Made by a program: the position numbers and the translations under genes
Shown here: positions 7,004 through 18,370 of the stretch, piece by piece
Layout of the letters: every line of letters begins with the position of its first letter
Numbering within the stretch: the stretch's first letter is position 1
Source of the DNA: Pollutimonas bauzanensis
GTDB lineage: Bacteria > Pseudomonadota > Gammaproteobacteria > Burkholderiales > Burkholderiaceae_B
DNA: 64,000 nucleotides
Assembly: GCF_900129885.1 (NCBI RefSeq)
Contig: NZ_FQXE01000004.1
Location: 186,001-250,000 of the forward strand
Reading direction: 5' to 3'
Notes under the pieces: model-generated
The model's database searches: none
Told to the model about the DNA's origin: nothing
What the model saw: only the letters and a program-made list of their open reading frames with translations

Positions 7004-10000
7004 ATGTCCAAGTCTCTAACCGCTACGTCCACTCCTGCCCGCGCGCCAGGCGCCGGCCTGCCCGCCGGGCGCAAGCCCACAGTGGTCGCCGCCGCGCCGG
7101 CTTTCGCGCGGGCCTCGAGCCTGGCGCCGTCCGCCCAGGGCCTGTACAGCCCTAATCACGAACACGACGCCTGTGGCGTGGGGTTCGTGGCGCATATCAA
7201 GGGGCGCAAAAGCCATGCCATCATCCAGCAAGGGCTGAAGATTCTTGAAAACCTGGACCATCGCGGCGCGGTGGGCGCCGATGAACTCATGGGCGACGGC
7301 GCGGGCATACTGATCCAGATTCCCGATGCCTTGTACCGCGAGGAAATGGCGGCCCAGGGCGTCGAGCTTCCGCCGCCCGACGAATACGGCGTGGCCATGG
7401 TGTTTCTGCCCAAGGAAATGGCTTCCCGCCTGGCCTGTCAGCAGGAACTCGAGCGCGCCGTGCGCGACGAAGGCCAGGTCGTGCTGGGCTGGCGCGACGT
7501 GCCCATAGACCGCGATATGCCGATGTCGCCCACCGTGCGCGCCTGTGAACCGGTGATACGCCAATTGTTCATCGGCCGCGGCAACGACATCATGGTGCCC
7601 GATGCGCTGGAGCGCAAACTGTACGTCATCCGCAAGACCGCCAGCCATGCCATCCAGCACATGCAGCTGGCGCATGGCCGGGAATACTTCGTGCCGTCGA
7701 TCTCGGTGCGCACGGTGGTGTACAAGGGGCTGCTGCTGGCCAACCAGGTGGGCTGTTATTACCGCGACCTGGCCGATACCCGCGCGGTGTCGGCGCTGGC
7801 CATGGTGCACCAGCGTTTTTCAACCAACACCTTCCCCGCCTGGCCTTTGGCCCACCCCTACCGCATGATCGCCCACAATGGCGAAATCAATACGGTAAAG
7901 GGCAACTTCAACTGGCTGCGCGCCCGCGAAGGCGCGATGCAATCGGCGGTGCTGGGCGACGACCTGCCCAAGCTCTACCCGATAGTCTACGAAGGCCAGT
8001 CGGACACGGCCACTTTCGACAACTGCCTGGAATTGCTGGTGATGTCCGGCTATTCCCTCGCGCATGCCATGATGATGATGATTCCCGAGGCCTGGGAACA
8101 ACACGCCGACATGGACGAAAACCGCCGGGCGTTCTATGAATACCATGCGGCCATGATGGAGCCATGGGACGGCCCCGCCGCAGTCGCCTTCACCGACGGC
8201 CGCCAGATAGGCGCCACGCTGGATCGCAATGGCCTGCGCCCGGCGCGCTACCTCATCACCGACGACGACATGGTGATCATGGCGTCGGAAGCCGGCACCC
8301 TGCCTATCCCGGAGCACCGCATCATCAAGAAATGGCGCCTGCAGCCGGGCAAAATGTTCCTGATCGATCTGCAGCAGGGCCGCATCATCGACGACGCGGA
8401 AATCAAGTCGCAACTGGCCAACACCCGCCCCTACCGCCAATGGATCGAGCGCCTGCGCCTGAAGCTCGAATCGCTGCCCGCCCAGAAGCTCGACGACGCG
8501 AACCCCAAGGCCGTGTCGCTGCTGGACCGCCAGCAGGCTTTCGGCTGGACCCAGGAAGACTACAAATTCATCCTGCAACCCATGGCCGCCACGGGCGAAG
8601 AAGCCATGGGCTCCATGGGCAACGATGCGCCGCTGGCCGTGTTGTCCAGCCGCTCCAAGCCCTTCTACAACTATTTCCGGCAGTTGTTCGCGCAGGTGAC
8701 CAATCCGCCCATCGACCCGATACGCGAGCAACTGGTGATGTCGCTGGTATCGTTCATCGGCCCCAAGCCCAACCTGCTGGACATCAACAACGTCAACCCG
8801 CCGCTGCGCCTGGAAGTGACGCAGCCGGTGCTGGACGTCGCCGCCATGGCGCAAATCCGCAACATCGAAAAAATCACTGCGCACAAATTCCGCAGCTATG
8901 AGCTGGACATCACCTACCCCACCGCCTGGGGCCCGGACGGCATCGAGGCCTGTATTGCCTCGCTCTGCTCCAACGCTTCCGACGCCGTGCTCAGCGGCTA
9001 CAACATCCTGCTGATCAGCGACCGCAACATCGACAGCGAGCGCGTCGCCATTCCGGCGCTGCTGGCGACGTCGGCCATCCACCTGCATCTGATACGCGCC
9101 GGCCTGCGCACCAGGACCGGCCTGGTGGTGGAAACCGGATCGGCCCGCGAAGTCCACCATTTCGCCCTGCTGGGCGGATATGGCGCGGAAGCCATCCACC
9201 CCTACCTGGCGCTGGAATCGCTGGCGGCAATGGAACACCCCGAGAAGGCCATCAAGAACTATATCAAGGCGATCGACAAGGGCTTGAACAAAGTCATGTC
9301 CAAAATGGGCATTTCGACCTATATGTCATACACCGGCGCGCAGATTTTCGAAGCCGTCGGCCTGAACTCCAGCCTTATCGGCAAATACTTCACCGGCACC
9401 GCCAGCAATATCCAGGGCATAGGCATTTTCGAAGTCGCCGAGGAAGCGCTGCGGGTGCACCGGGCGGCCTTCAGCGGCGACCCCGTGCTCAACAATGCGC
9501 TGGACGCCGGCGGCGAGTACGCCTGGCGGGTGCGCGGCGAAGAGCACATGTGGTCGCCCGATTCCATCGCCAAGCTGCAGCACGCCACGCGCGCCAACAA
9601 CTACAGCACCTACAAGGAATACGCCCAGTTGATCAACGACCAGTCGCGGCGCCACATGACGCTGCGCGGCCTGTTCGAATTCAAGGTCGACCCCGCGCGC
9701 GCCATACCCCTGAGCGAAGTCGAATCCGCCAAGGACATCGTCAAGCGTTTCGCCACCGGCGCCATGTCGCTGGGCTCGATCTCGACCGAAGCGCATACCG
9801 TGCTGGCCGTCGCCATGAACCGCATCGGCGGCAAGTCCAACACCGGCGAGGGCGGCGAAGACGAGCTGCGCTACCGCGCGGAAATGCGCGCCGGCAAGAG
9901 CACCGTCAAGAAGGGCGACACGCTGGCCTCCTTCCTGGGCTCGGACCGCATCGAAGCCGATGTGCCGCTGACGGCGGGCGATTCCCTGCGCTCGCGCATC

Positions 10001-11788
10001 AAGCAGGTGGCTTCGGGCCGTTTCGGCGTATCCGCCGAATACCTGTCCAGCGCCGACCAGATCCAGATCAAGATGGCGCAAGGCGCCAAGCCCGGCGAAG
10101 GCGGCCAGCTGCCCGGCCACAAGGTATCGGAATACATCGCCAAGCTGCGTTATTCGGTGCCCGGCGTAGGGCTGATTTCGCCCCCGCCGCACCACGATAT
10201 CTATTCCATCGAAGATCTCGCCCAGCTGATCCACGATCTCAAGAACGTGAACCCCAGGGCCTCGATTTCGGTCAAGCTGGTATCGGAAGTGGGCGTGGGC
10301 ACGGTGGCTACCGGCGTGGCCAAGGCCAAGGCCGACCACGTGGTGATCGCCGGCCATGACGGCGGCACGGGCGCTTCGCCCGTATCTTCCATCAAGCATG
10401 CCGGCACCCCGTGGGAGCTGGGCCTGGCGGAAACCCAGCAGACGCTGCTCTTGAACAATCTGCGCAACCGCATCCGCGTCCAGGCCGACGGCCAGATGAA
10501 AACCGGCCGCGACGTGGCCATAGGCGCGCTGCTGGGCGCCGATGAATTCGGCTTCGCCACCGCGCCGCTGGTCGTGGAAGGCTGCATCATGATGCGCAAA
10601 TGCCATCTGAACACCTGCCCGGTGGGCGTGGCCACGCAAGATCCGATACTGCGCAAGAAATTCCAGGGCAAGCCGGAACATGTGGTGAACTACTTCTTCT
10701 TTGTGGCCGAGGAAGTGCGTGAAATCATGGCGCAATTGGGCATACGCACGTTCGACGAGCTGGTCGGGCGGGTGGACCTGCTGGACATGCGCCCGGGCAT
10801 CGAGCACTGGAAGGCGCAAGGGCTGGATTTCAGCCGCGTCTTCCACGCGGTGCCGACGACTACGCCACTGTATCAGACCCAGTCGCAAGACCACGCCCTG
10901 GACCACGCCCTGGACCACCAATTGATAGAGCGCAGCAAGGCCGCCATCGAGCGCGGGGAAAAGGTCTCGTTCATCACGCCGGTGCGCAACCGCAACCGCA
11001 CCATAGGCGCGATGCTGTCCGGAGTCGTGGCGTCGCGCTACGGCCATGAGGGCCTGCCCGACGACACCATACACATTCAGTGCAATGGCGCGGCCGGCCA
11101 GAGCTTCGGCGCCTTCCTGGCGCACGGCATCACGCTGGACCTGGTCGGCGAAGCCAACGACTACGTGGGCAAAGGCCTGTCGGGCGGCCGCATCATCGTG
11201 CGCTCGCCCAACGACTTCCGCGGCTTCGGGCCCGACCATATCATCGCCGGCAATACCGTGCTGTACGGCGCCTTGTCGGGCGAGGCCTACTTCAACGGCG
11301 TGGCCGGCGAACGCTACGCCGTGCGCAATTCGGGGGCGGCCACCGTGGTGGAAGGCACGGGAGACCATGGCTGCGAATACATGACGGGCGGCACCGTGGT
11401 GGTGCTGGGCGCCACCGGCCGCAACTTTGCCGCCGGCATGTCGGGCGGCGTGGCCTATGTCTGGGACCCGGACAACACCTTCCGCCAGCGCTGCAACCTG
11501 TCCATGGTGGAACTGGAACGGCTCATGTCGCACGCCGAGCAAAACGAGCTGGGCCAGCCGGAAACCTGGCACAGCGCCATTCGCGGCGGCGAGCGCGAAA
11601 CCGACGAAACAATAGTGCGGCGGCTGATCGAGGACCACTACCGCTATACCGGCAGCTTCCGCTCGCGCGACGTGCTCGATGACTGGAACCGCGCCCGCCT
11701 TTCCTTCGTCAAGGTCATGCCCACTGAATACCGGCGCGCCCTCGGCGAGCTCTGGCGCGCGGTCAACCCACAACAAATTGCTGCCTGA
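7004..11788 (+). CDS. gltB: Glutamate synthase (NADPH) large subunit
   Basis: Alpha subunit of 1594 residues of glutamate synthase: glutamine + 2-oxoglutarate + NADPH to two glutamates, the main ammonium assimilation route with glutamine synthetase. The N-terminal-nucleophile amidotransferase begins at C57 in HDACGVGF. The first 56 residues are therefore a propeptide to be removed, somewhat longer than usual and Ala/Pro-rich. The FMN-binding synthase domain follows; [16 protein letters not shown] supplies cysteines for the 3Fe-4S cluster. The C-terminal GXGXG-type beta-helix domain is glycine-rich ([14 protein letters not shown]). gltD follows after nine bases. A 12-base in-frame tandem duplication lies at 10889. 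Confidence 0.98.
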   Translation: MSKSLTATSTPARAPGAGLPAGRKPTVVAAAPAFARASSLAPSAQGLYSPNHEHDACGVGFVAHIKGRKSHAIIQQGLKILENLDHRGAVGADELMGDGAGILIQIPDALYREEMAAQGVELPPPDEYGVAMVFLPKEMASRLACQQELERAVRDEGQVVLGWRDVPIDRDMPMSPTVRACEPVIRQLFIGRGNDIMVPDALERKLYVIRKTASHAIQHMQLAHGREYFVPSISVRTVVYKGLLLANQVGCYYRDLADTRAVSALAMVHQRFSTNTFPAWPLAHPYRMIAHNGEINTVKGNFNWLRAREGAMQSAVLGDDLPKLYPIVYEGQSDTATFDNCLELLVMSGYSLAHAMMMMIPEAWEQHADMDENRRAFYEYHAAMMEPWDGPAAVAFTDGRQIGATLDRNGLRPARYLITDDDMVIMASEAGTLPIPEHRIIKKWRLQPGKMFLIDLQQGRIIDDAEIKSQLANTRPYRQWIERLRLKLESLPAQKLDDANPKAVSLLDRQQAFGWTQEDYKFILQPMAATGEEAMGSMGNDAPLAVLSSRSKPFYNYFRQLFAQVTNPPIDPIREQLVMSLVSFIGPKPNLLDINNVNPPLRLEVTQPVLDVAAMAQIRNIEKITAHKFRSYELDITYPTAWGPDGIEACIASLCSNASDAVLSGYNILLISDRNIDSERVAIPALLATSAIHLHLIRAGLRTRTGLVVETGSAREVHHFALLGGYGAEAIHPYLALESLAAMEHPEKAIKNYIKAIDKGLNKVMSKMGISTYMSYTGAQIFEAVGLNSSLIGKYFTGTASNIQGIGIFEVAEEALRVHRAAFSGDPVLNNALDAGGEYAWRVRGEEHMWSPDSIAKLQHATRANNYSTYKEYAQLINDQSRRHMTLRGLFEFKVDPARAIPLSEVESAKDIVKRFATGAMSLGSISTEAHTVLAVAMNRIGGKSNTGEGGEDELRYRAEMRAGKSTVKKGDTLASFLGSDRIEADVPLTAGDSLRSRIKQVASGRFGVSAEYLSSADQIQIKMAQGAKPGEGGQLPGHKVSEYIAKLRYSVPGVGLISPPPHHDIYSIEDLAQLIHDLKNVNPRASISVKLVSEVGVGTVATGVAKAKADHVVIAGHDGGTGASPVSSIKHAGTPWELGLAETQQTLLLNNLRNRIRVQADGQMKTGRDVAIGALLGADEFGFATAPLVVEGCIMMRKCHLNTCPVGVATQDPILRKKFQGKPEHVVNYFFFVAEEVREIMAQLGIRTFDELVGRVDLLDMRPGIEHWKAQGLDFSRVFHAVPTTTPLYQTQSQDHALDHALDHQLIERSKAAIERGEKVSFITPVRNRNRTIGAMLSGVVASRYGHEGLPDDTIHIQCNGAAGQSFGAFLAHGITLDLVGEANDYVGKGLSGGRIIVRSPNDFRGFGPDHIIAGNTVLYGALSGEAYFNGVAGERYAVRNSGAATVVEGTGDHGCEYMTGGTVVVLGATGRNFAAGMSGGVAYVWDPDNTFRQRCNLSMVELERLMSHAEQNELGQPETWHSAIRGGERETDETIVRRLIEDHYRYTGSFRSRDVLDDWNRARLSFVKVMPTEYRRALGELWRAVNPQQIAA
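10889..10918 (+). repeat. In-frame 12-bp tandem repeat within gltB
   Basis: GACCACGCCCTG occurs twice in tandem (10889-10900, 10901-10912), followed by a partial third copy GACCAC. It encodes Asp-His-Ala-Leu twice and then Asp-His. It falls in a linker-like region between the synthase and C-terminal domains, where length variation should be tolerated. Confidence 0.8.
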
Positions 11789-11797
11789 GGAAAAGAC

Positions 11798-13261
11798 ATG
11801 GGCAAGATTACCGGCTTTCTTGAATTCCAACGCGTCAAAGAAACCTATGAAGCGCCGCTCAAGCGCCTCAAGCACTGGAACGAATTCGTCCACACCCTGA
11901 GCGACGACGAAGCCAGGCAGCAGGGCGCGCGCTGCATGGATTGCGGCATCCCGTTCTGCAGCAGCGGCTGCCCGGTCAACAACATCATTCCCGACTGGAA
12001 TGACCTGGTCTACCGGCAAGACTGGCGCAGCGCGCTGGACGTCCTGCATTCCACCAATAATTTCCCGGAATTCACCGGGCGCATCTGCCCCGCCCCCTGC
12101 GAGGCCGCCTGTACCCTGAACATCAATAATGACGCGGTGGGCATCAAGTCCATCGAGCACGCCATCATCGACAAGGGCTGGCAGCAAGGCTGGGTGCTGC
12201 CGCAGCCTCCCGCCCGCAAGACCGGCAGGAAAGTGGCCGTGGTCGGGTCGGGCCCGGCCGGGCTGGCATGCGCCCAGCAACTGGGCCGCGCCGGACACTC
12301 GGTGACGGTATTCGAAAAAAGCAATCGCATCGGCGGCCTGCTGCGCTACGGCATTCCCGATTTCAAGCTGGAAAAATCCCACATCGACCGCCGCCTGGCG
12401 CAGATGGAGGCCGAAGGCGTGGAGTTTTGCCCATCCACCTATGTGGGCGCCGCCGAGCATGCCGAGGAAGGCCTGAACACGCGCACCCCCGAATCGCTGC
12501 AAGAAGAATTCGACGCCGTCGTGCTGACGGGCGGGGCCGAGAACCCGCGCGACCTGCCGGTGCCGGGCCGCGAATTGCGCGGCATACACTACGCCATGGA
12601 CTTCCTGCGCCAGCAGAACAAAGCCAACAATGGCGACCGGGTAAGCAAGCAGATCAGCGCCAAGGACAAGCACGTCATCGTGATCGGCGGGGGCGACACG
12701 GGCTCGGATTGCGTGGGCACCAGCAATCGCCAGGGCGCGGCGTCGGTCATGCAGTTCGAGTTGATGTCCAAGCTGCCTGAAACGGAAGACAAGGCCCTGA
12801 CCTGGCCCTACTGGCCGGCCAAGCTGCGTTCGTCCTCATCGCACGCCGAAGGCTGCGAACGCGACTGGGCGGTGGCGACCAAATCGTTCGAAGGCAAGAA
12901 CGGCAAGGTGGAAAAACTGATAGCCGTGCGCGTCGAATGGTTCAAGGACAAGGCCACGGGCCAGATGAAAATGCGCGAAGTGGAAGGCTCGCAATTCGAG
13001 CTGCCCGCCGACCTGGTGCTGTTGGCGATGGGCTTCGTATCGCCCGTCAAGAACGTGCTGGATGCGTTTGGCGTGGACCTGGACGCCCGCGGCAACGCGC
13101 GCGCCAACACGGATGACTACATCACCAGCGCCGGCAAGGTGTTCGCCGCCGGCGACATGCGGCGCGGCCAGTCCCTGGTGGTATGGGCGATACGCGAAGG
13201 CCGCCAATGCGCAAGATCGGTGGATGAATTCCTGATGGGAACCACCACGCTGCCGCGCTGA
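11798..13261 (+). CDS. gltD: Glutamate synthase small subunit
   Basis: Beta subunit of 487 residues that feeds NADPH electrons through FAD and 4Fe-4S clusters to GltB. The N-terminal cysteines C46, C49, C54 and C58 ([11 protein letters not shown]) bind a 4Fe-4S cluster. A first dinucleotide fold begins at [12 protein letters not shown] and a second at GGGDTGSDC; the C-terminal segment [16 protein letters not shown] is the FAD-binding signature. The ATG follows TGAGGAAAAGAC, so the gltB stop region contains its ribosome site and the two are co-transcribed. Length is normal for the family. Confidence 0.97.
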   Translation: MGKITGFLEFQRVKETYEAPLKRLKHWNEFVHTLSDDEARQQGARCMDCGIPFCSSGCPVNNIIPDWNDLVYRQDWRSALDVLHSTNNFPEFTGRICPAPCEAACTLNINNDAVGIKSIEHAIIDKGWQQGWVLPQPPARKTGRKVAVVGSGPAGLACAQQLGRAGHSVTVFEKSNRIGGLLRYGIPDFKLEKSHIDRRLAQMEAEGVEFCPSTYVGAAEHAEEGLNTRTPESLQEEFDAVVLTGGAENPRDLPVPGRELRGIHYAMDFLRQQNKANNGDRVSKQISAKDKHVIVIGGGDTGSDCVGTSNRQGAASVMQFELMSKLPETEDKALTWPYWPAKLRSSSSHAEGCERDWAVATKSFEGKNGKVEKLIAVRVEWFKDKATGQMKMREVEGSQFELPADLVLLAMGFVSPVKNVLDAFGVDLDARGNARANTDDYITSAGKVFAAGDMRRGQSLVVWAIREGRQCARSVDEFLMGTTTLPR

Positions 13262-13390
13262 GCAAGCGCCGGAAATGCAAAATTGGGCGCCCGAGCCGGC
13301 CGCGCGGCGCCGGCTGGCGGTATTATCGCTGTTTCCTTACGATGAACAAGAATGCGACTCGTGGCTGCCGCGCCTGGCCATTCGAATACG

Positions 13391-13954
13391 ATGCTAATGA
13401 ACACGCCCGCCCAGACTTCCGCCCCGCCCTCTTTGCTCACCATGTTCCTGGCTTTTTCGCGCATAGGCATCACCAGCTTCGGCGGAGGGCTGAGCGGCTG
13501 GCTCATGCGCGAGTTCGTGCGGCAGCGGCGCTGGATCTCCGAAGAGGAGTTTCTTAGCGGCCTGGCGCTGTCGCAGGCCTTTCCGGGCATCAATGTGGTC
13601 AATTTGTCGATCTGGATAGGCTACCGCCTGCGCGGCCGCAACGGGGCCCTGGCCGCCGCGCTGGGCATGGTCCTGCCGTCCATGTGCGTGGCCATCGTCA
13701 TGGCCGTCGCCTTCGCGCAAGTGAGCCATTCGAAAACGGCTCACCTGGCGCTTGCCGGCATCGCCGCCGCCGCCATCGGCCTGTCGCTGGAAATGGGGCT
13801 GCGCGCGGCCCGCTATACGCTGCGCAGCCCGGTGCCTTTCCTGATCATGGCCGGCACCTTTATCGCCATCTTCGTTTTCCAGCTGAATCTGGTCGGCGTC
13901 GTCCTGGTGGCGGCCCCCTGCTCCATCGCGGCCGCCTGGATACGCGCGGCATGA
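13391..13954 (+). CDS. Chromate transporter, N-terminal-type half (short-chain ChrA)
   Basis: Membrane protein of about 187 residues of the CHR family, which exports chromate in characterised members. The signature [22 protein letters not shown] near the N-terminus and the region [20 protein letters not shown] are typical. Four to five hydrophobic segments follow. The start is uncertain: ATGs at 13352, 13391 and 13397 are all possible and none has a strong ribosome site. The next gene encodes the second half and overlaps by four bases, so two short proteins together replace one long ChrA. The substrate may be chromate, sulfate or another oxyanion. Confidence 0.85.
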   Translation: MLMNTPAQTSAPPSLLTMFLAFSRIGITSFGGGLSGWLMREFVRQRRWISEEEFLSGLALSQAFPGINVVNLSIWIGYRLRGRNGALAAALGMVLPSMCVAIVMAVAFAQVSHSKTAHLALAGIAAAAIGLSLEMGLRAARYTLRSPVPFLIMAGTFIAIFVFQLNLVGVVLVAAPCSIAAAWIRAA

Positions 13955-14481
13955 TAGAAATCCTGATCCAGCTGCTGCGCGTATTCGCGCCCCTTTCCTT
14001 TCTGACCATAGGCGGCGGGCAAAGCATCATTCCCGCCATTCACCATCAATCGGTGGAAGCCCACCACTGGATCACCAACGCCCAGTTCCTGGACTTGTTC
14101 GCCCTGTCGCGGCTTACTCCCGGCCCCAAGAGCCTGCTGGTCACCCTGGTCGGCTGGCAGACGGCGGGCCTGGCGGGGGCCCTGGTGGCCTCGTTCGCCA
14201 TTTTCGTACCCTCCGCGGTGCTGGTGTACTACCTGGCCAAGCTCTGGGCGCGCTATGAAGACAGCCTCATAATAAAGGCGGTCGAACGCGGCATGGTGCC
14301 GGTCGCCGCCGGCATGATCCTGGCCGCCACCGGCACCATCCTGCGCGCCGCCGAAGGCGGCGCCTGGGCGTGGGGGGTGGCCGCGGCCGCCACCGCCGCG
14401 CTGTTCTGGACGCGCATCAGCCCCATCCTGCTGCTTGCGCTGGGCGGCCTGCTGTTCGTGCTGATACAACCTGCAACGTGA
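13951..14481 (+). CDS. Chromate transporter, second half (short-chain ChrA)
   Basis: Second CHR domain, 176 residues, starting at the ATG that overlaps the previous stop (ATGA), so it is translationally coupled. It repeats the family pattern: FAPLSFLTIGGGQSIIPAI near the N-terminus, then LFALSRLTPGPKSLLVTLVGW, matching LALSQAFPG in its partner. Several hydrophobic segments follow and the C-terminus is short. Paired short CHR proteins are thought to insert in opposite orientations and act as a heterodimer. I see no arsenic, copper or other metal-resistance genes beside it and no regulator. Confidence 0.85.
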   Translation: MIEILIQLLRVFAPLSFLTIGGGQSIIPAIHHQSVEAHHWITNAQFLDLFALSRLTPGPKSLLVTLVGWQTAGLAGALVASFAIFVPSAVLVYYLAKLWARYEDSLIIKAVERGMVPVAAGMILAATGTILRAAEGGAWAWGVAAAATAALFWTRISPILLLALGGLLFVLIQPAT

Positions 14482-14543
14482 TTTAACCGCGGTAATACAG
14501 CGTCAACCCCTGGCAACCCAAGCCGGCGCCACAACAGGATACA

Positions 14544-15401
14544 ATGCAAGGCTTATCGTCAGGCTTGGACCTCATGAATTCGCCGACCTCCGCTGACCCT
14601 ATCGTAAAATTCACCAATGTCGCCCTGGGCTACGGCGACCTCACGGTCCTGCAAGGCATAGACATCGAAGTCCGGCGCGGGCAGGTGGTGGCGATGATGG
14701 GCGGATCGGGCTCGGGCAAAACCACCCTGCTGCGCGCCGCGACCGGGCAGATCACCGCCCAGAAGGGCACGATCAGCGTATTTGGCAGCGATATCGCGGC
14801 CGTATCCGGCGAAGGCCTGCGCGAACTGCGCCAGCGCATGGGCGTGCTGTTCCAGCAAGGCGCCTTGTTCACCGACCTGAACGTCTTCGAGAATGTGGCG
14901 TTTCCCTTGCGTGAACACACGCAGGTGTCCGAGAGCCAGATCACCGAGCGTGTCCTGGAAAAGCTCGACGCCGTGGGCTTGCGCGCCGCGGCCCACCTGG
15001 GGATTTCGGAAGTGTCGGGCGGCATGGCGCGGCGCATCGCGCTGGCGCGGGCCATAGTGCTTGAACCCGAACTGATCCTGTACGATGAACCCTTTGCCGG
15101 ACTGGACCCGATCTCCATGGGGATCACGGCCCAGCTGATCCGCAGCCTTACCAACCGGCTGAATTGCGCGTCGGTGCTGATTACGCACGACGTCGCCGAG
15201 TCTTTCATGATTGCCGACCATGTGTATATGGTCGGGCAGGGCAGGCTGATCGCCCAGGGCGCTCCCAAGGATTTGTCGGCGTCCCAGGACCCCTATGTGC
15301 ACCAATTCCTGAACGGCGAGCCGGATGGGCCGATTGCTTTTCATTACCCCACTTCGCCCGCTTTCACGAAGTGGCTGCAACAACACACGGGCCGCTCATG
15401 A
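14544..15401 (+). CDS. mlaF: Mla phospholipid transport ATP-binding protein
   Basis: ATPase of the Mla system, which moves phospholipids between the inner membrane and the periplasmic carrier MlaC to keep the outer membrane asymmetric. Walker A is GGSGSGKTT, the signature is VSGGMARR, and Walker B is ELILYDEP, all intact in a 285-residue ABC subunit. ATG 14544 has AGGA upstream; the ATG at 14574 (MNSPTS) is an equally plausible start. The gene overlaps mlaE by four bases and opens the order mlaF-E-D-A-C. Confidence 0.94.
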   Translation: MQGLSSGLDLMNSPTSADPIVKFTNVALGYGDLTVLQGIDIEVRRGQVVAMMGGSGSGKTTLLRAATGQITAQKGTISVFGSDIAAVSGEGLRELRQRMGVLFQQGALFTDLNVFENVAFPLREHTQVSESQITERVLEKLDAVGLRAAAHLGISEVSGGMARRIALARAIVLEPELILYDEPFAGLDPISMGITAQLIRSLTNRLNCASVLITHDVAESFMIADHVYMVGQGRLIAQGAPKDLSASQDPYVHQFLNGEPDGPIAFHYPTSPAFTKWLQQHTGRS

Positions 15402-16186
15402 CATCCCCTGTAAAATCCATTGCCACGCTGGGCGGCCGAGTGCGCCATGGCGTCGTCGGGCTCGGCGCCTTCATGCGCCTGGCCGGCGCCATCCTGGTGC
15501 GCAGCGGCAGCGCGCTCAAGCGCCCCGGCCTGGTTTCCCAGCAAGTCCATTTCATCGGCAACTATTCCTTGCTGATCATTGCCGTGTCCGGGCTGTTCGT
15601 GGGCTTCGTGCTGGGCTTGCAAGGCTATTACACACTCAGCCGCTATGGCTCCGAAGAGGCCCTGGGCCTGCTGGTCGCGCTGTCGCTCACCCGCGAACTG
15701 GGCCCCGTCGTCACGGCCCTGCTTTTCGCCGGCCGCGCCGGCACTTCGCTGACCGCCGAAATCGGCCTGATGAAGGCCGGCGAGCAATTGGCGGCCATGG
15801 AAGTCATGGCGGTGGACCCCATACGCCGGGTCCTGGTGCCGCGCTTTTGGGGCGGCGTGATCGCCATGCCCATCCTGGCCGCGGTGTTTTCCATGGTCGG
15901 CATCCTGGGCGGCTGGGTCGTGGGCGTGCTGCTGATCGGCATAGATCCGGGCGTCTTCTGGTCGCAGATGCAGGGCGGCGTGGATATCTTCAAGGATGTG
16001 CTGAACGGGGTATTCAAGAGCGTAGTGTTCGGCATTGCGGTAACGCTGATCGCCTTGCATGCGGGCTGGACCGCCAAGCCCACGCCCGAAGGCGTTTCGC
16101 GCGCCACGACGCGCACCGTGGTCGCCGGCTCGCTGGTTGTGCTCGGGCTGGACTTTGTGCTGACCGCGCTGATGTTCAGCAATTAA
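15398..16186 (+). CDS. mlaE: Mla phospholipid transport permease
   Basis: Inner-membrane permease of 262 residues, partner of MlaF. The ATG at 15398 overlaps the mlaF stop. After an amphipathic N-terminal helix it has about five hydrophobic segments. It carries the MlaE-family core: [20 protein letters not shown], then [19 protein letters not shown] and [18 protein letters not shown], the latter including the coupling region that contacts the ATPase. MlaD follows 19 bases later. Confidence 0.95.
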   Translation: MTSPVKSIATLGGRVRHGVVGLGAFMRLAGAILVRSGSALKRPGLVSQQVHFIGNYSLLIIAVSGLFVGFVLGLQGYYTLSRYGSEEALGLLVALSLTRELGPVVTALLFAGRAGTSLTAEIGLMKAGEQLAAMEVMAVDPIRRVLVPRFWGGVIAMPILAAVFSMVGILGGWVVGVLLIGIDPGVFWSQMQGGVDIFKDVLNGVFKSVVFGIAVTLIALHAGWTAKPTPEGVSRATTRTVVAGSLVVLGLDFVLTALMFSN

Positions 16187-16205
16187 CGATATAGATGGAT
16201 TAATC

Positions 16206-16781
16206 ATGACGCGTGAAAAAACCGATTTCTGGGTAGGCCTGTTCGTGCTGGTGGGCGCCATCGCCTTGGTGTTCCTGGCTCTCCAGGCCGGCAATATGAA
16301 TTCGTTTTCGCTGGCCCCCACCTATCAGGTGCAGGCTCATTTCGACAACCTCGGCGGGCTGAAGGTGCGGGCCCCCGTCAAGAGCAGCGGCGTGGTGGTC
16401 GGCCGGGTAGCCGGCATCAGCTTCGACAATGAGCGCTACCAGGCCGTCGCGACGCTCGACCTGGAGCAGCGCTATGAATTTCCCAGCGATTCGTCGGCGT
16501 CCATCCTGACGTCGGGCCTGCTGGGCGAGCAATATATAGGCATAACTCCCGGCGGCGACGATAAAATGCTCGAACAGGACAGCGAAATCCAGTACACGCA
16601 AAGCGCCGTCGTGCTGGAAGAGCTGATCAGCAAATTCCTGTATAGCTCCGCCGACAAGGAAGGAACGTCCGCGCCGCAAGCGGCTCCAGCCGCCCCGGCG
16701 GCGCCCGGCCAGCACGACGGCGCCGCGGCAAATGCCCCGGGCGGCGCGGAATCGGCCGGCGGCGTCCCGCCCAGACCCTGA
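16206..16781 (+). CDS. mlaD: Mla substrate-binding MCE protein
   Basis: MCE-domain protein of 191 residues, anchored by an N-terminal helix (about residues 9-29) with the lipid-binding hexameric MCE domain in the periplasm. The MCE core is YQVQAHFDNLGGLKVRAPVK at about residues 38-57, followed by SGVVVGRVAGI. LLGEQYIGITPGG is the pore-lining region. The C-terminus is Ala/Pro/Gly-rich and probably disordered. The ATG follows the mlaE stop by 19 bases. Confidence 0.95.
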   Translation: MTREKTDFWVGLFVLVGAIALVFLALQAGNMNSFSLAPTYQVQAHFDNLGGLKVRAPVKSSGVVVGRVAGISFDNERYQAVATLDLEQRYEFPSDSSASILTSGLLGEQYIGITPGGDDKMLEQDSEIQYTQSAVVLEELISKFLYSSADKEGTSAPQAAPAAPAAPGQHDGAAANAPGGAESAGGVPPRP

Positions 16782-16832
16782 ATTGGGAACTGGCGTTTAC
16801 AATCCTAGTTGTTCATAAAAACTGAAAAAGAC

Positions 16833-17669
16833 ATGAATCAATTTTCTACTCCGGTGCCCAAGTCCGGCGGGCGGATGATCCGGATGGCCGCAATGCTGGG
16901 AGCCACGACGCTCGCGGCCGGCTGCGCCACGGTCAACCACCCCAATCCGGACGACCCCTGGGAAAGCTATAACCGCGGCATGTACACGTTCAACGATACG
17001 GTCGACCGCGCCTTGCTCAAGCCCATAGCCAGCGGCTACGACGCGCTCACGCCGCAGCCGGTGCAAACCTGCATCCATAATATTTTCAACAATGTGGCCG
17101 ATGTATGGTCCGCGGCCAACAGCTTCCTGCAGGGCCGCGGCCACGATTTCGTCAATACCCTGGGGCGCGTGCTGTTCAACTCCACCATGGGCCTGGGCGG
17201 CTGTATCGACGTGGCTTCCATGAACGGCTCGCGGCGCATCCAGAACGATTTCGGCGTGACGCTGGGCGTCTGGGGCGTGAAGTCCGGCCCTTATGTCGTG
17301 CTGCCCTTCCTCGGCTCCAGTTCGGTGCGCGACGGCACGGGCACCCTGGGCACCTTCGCGGCCGGGGTTTCGCCCATCACGCCGGTGTTTGAAATCGACA
17401 ATGTTCCGCTGCGCAATTCCATTATCGGCCTGTACGTCGTCGACACGCGCGCCAGCCTGCTGGACGCGGACAAACTTGTCAACGAGGTGGCGCTTGACCG
17501 CTACAGCTTTATCCGGGATGCTTACATGCAGCGGCGCAAAGCGCAGGTAGACAGCCGCCGGGCCGACGCAGGGCTGCCGGACTACGGCGAAGACAACCTG
17601 CCCGACTACTCGGACGATGAGGCTCCCGCTACGCCGCCGCCGGCGCCCGCCGCAACAACCCCGCAGTAA
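16833..17669 (+). CDS. mlaA: Outer-membrane lipoprotein MlaA (VacJ)
   Basis: Outer-membrane component of 278 residues that extracts mislocalised phospholipids from the outer leaflet. A signal sequence ends in the lipobox LAAGC. The mature protein has the MlaA opening DPWESYNRGMYTFNDTVDRA and the central GGCIDVAS and LGVWGVKSGPYVVLPFLG segments. ATG 16833 was chosen because the longer frame starts with TTG. Its place between mlaD and mlaC differs from E. coli, where mlaA is elsewhere, but is common in betaproteobacteria. The acidic, Pro-rich C-terminal tail is likely flexible. Confidence 0.95.
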   Translation: MNQFSTPVPKSGGRMIRMAAMLGATTLAAGCATVNHPNPDDPWESYNRGMYTFNDTVDRALLKPIASGYDALTPQPVQTCIHNIFNNVADVWSAANSFLQGRGHDFVNTLGRVLFNSTMGLGGCIDVASMNGSRRIQNDFGVTLGVWGVKSGPYVVLPFLGSSSVRDGTGTLGTFAAGVSPITPVFEIDNVPLRNSIIGLYVVDTRASLLDADKLVNEVALDRYSFIRDAYMQRRKAQVDSRRADAGLPDYGEDNLPDYSDDEAPATPPPAPAATTPQ

Positions 17670-17683
17670 CCAGGATTTTTTTT

Positions 17684-18340
17684 ATGTTTAAAGCTTTCAG
17701 TTCCATCTTGTCACTGGCCCGCGCCCGGCGCCTGCTCGGCGCCGGCCTGCTGGGCCTGGCCGGGCTGGCCACAGGGGCCGCGCAAGCCCAGGATCCCGTC
17801 GACGCCACCCATTCGCCCAGCGATTTCGTGCAAACCGTCGCCAACAATGCCTTGAACGCCATCAAGAAGGATCAAGGCGTCAAGTCGGGCGACCTTGGCC
17901 GCATCAACCGGGTCGTCAATGAATACGTGCTGCCCTACGTGAACCTGGAAAAGACCACGCGCCTGGCCGCCGGGCGCTATTGGCGCCAGGCGACGCCTGA
18001 ACAGCAAAATGCCCTGGTGCAGGCATTCAAAGGCACGCTCATCCGCACCTATAGCGGCGCATTCACCCGGGTGAACCAGAAGTCCGCGTTTTCCATGCTG
18101 CCCTTCCGCGGGGACGCCAATGCGGCCGACCTGGTAGTGCGTTCGACACTGTCGCAAGACAACGGGCCGGCGGTGGGCATAGACTACCGCCTGGAAAAAA
18201 CCGCCCAGGGCTGGAAAATCTACGATCTGAATGTGGAAGGCATCTGGCTGATCCAGAATTACCGCAACCAGTTCTCCCAGCAGATTTCGCAGAACGGCAT
18301 CGACGGCCTGATCGCGGCGTTGAACCAGCGCAATCAGTAA
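17684..18340 (+). CDS. mlaC: Periplasmic phospholipid carrier MlaC
   Basis: Soluble periplasmic shuttle of 218 residues between MlaA and MlaFED. The signal peptide spans about residues 1-35 (cleavage after GAAQAQ). The MlaC fold is recognisable from INRVVNEYVLPYVNLEKTTR, then RYWRQATPEQQNALVQAFKG and the C-terminal region WKIYDLNVEGIWLIQNYRN. It starts 14 bases after mlaA. In many related bacteria a STAS-domain mlaB gene follows; here a terminator-like hairpin follows instead, and mlaB is absent from this operon. Confidence 0.95.
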   Translation: MFKAFSSILSLARARRLLGAGLLGLAGLATGAAQAQDPVDATHSPSDFVQTVANNALNAIKKDQGVKSGDLGRINRVVNEYVLPYVNLEKTTRLAAGRYWRQATPEQQNALVQAFKGTLIRTYSGAFTRVNQKSAFSMLPFRGDANAADLVVRSTLSQDNGPAVGIDYRLEKTAQGWKIYDLNVEGIWLIQNYRNQFSQQISQNGIDGLIAALNQRNQ

Positions 18341-18370
18341 TCCCGCTCAGGGAGCGCGGCTATAATGCAC

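Noticed and set aside
9326-12673. Very long reverse-strand open frame (over 1100 codons) opposite gltB and gltD
   Set aside because: It is the antisense shadow of two certain genes in GC-rich DNA; its product is His/Gln/Ala-rich with no domain and no ribosome site.
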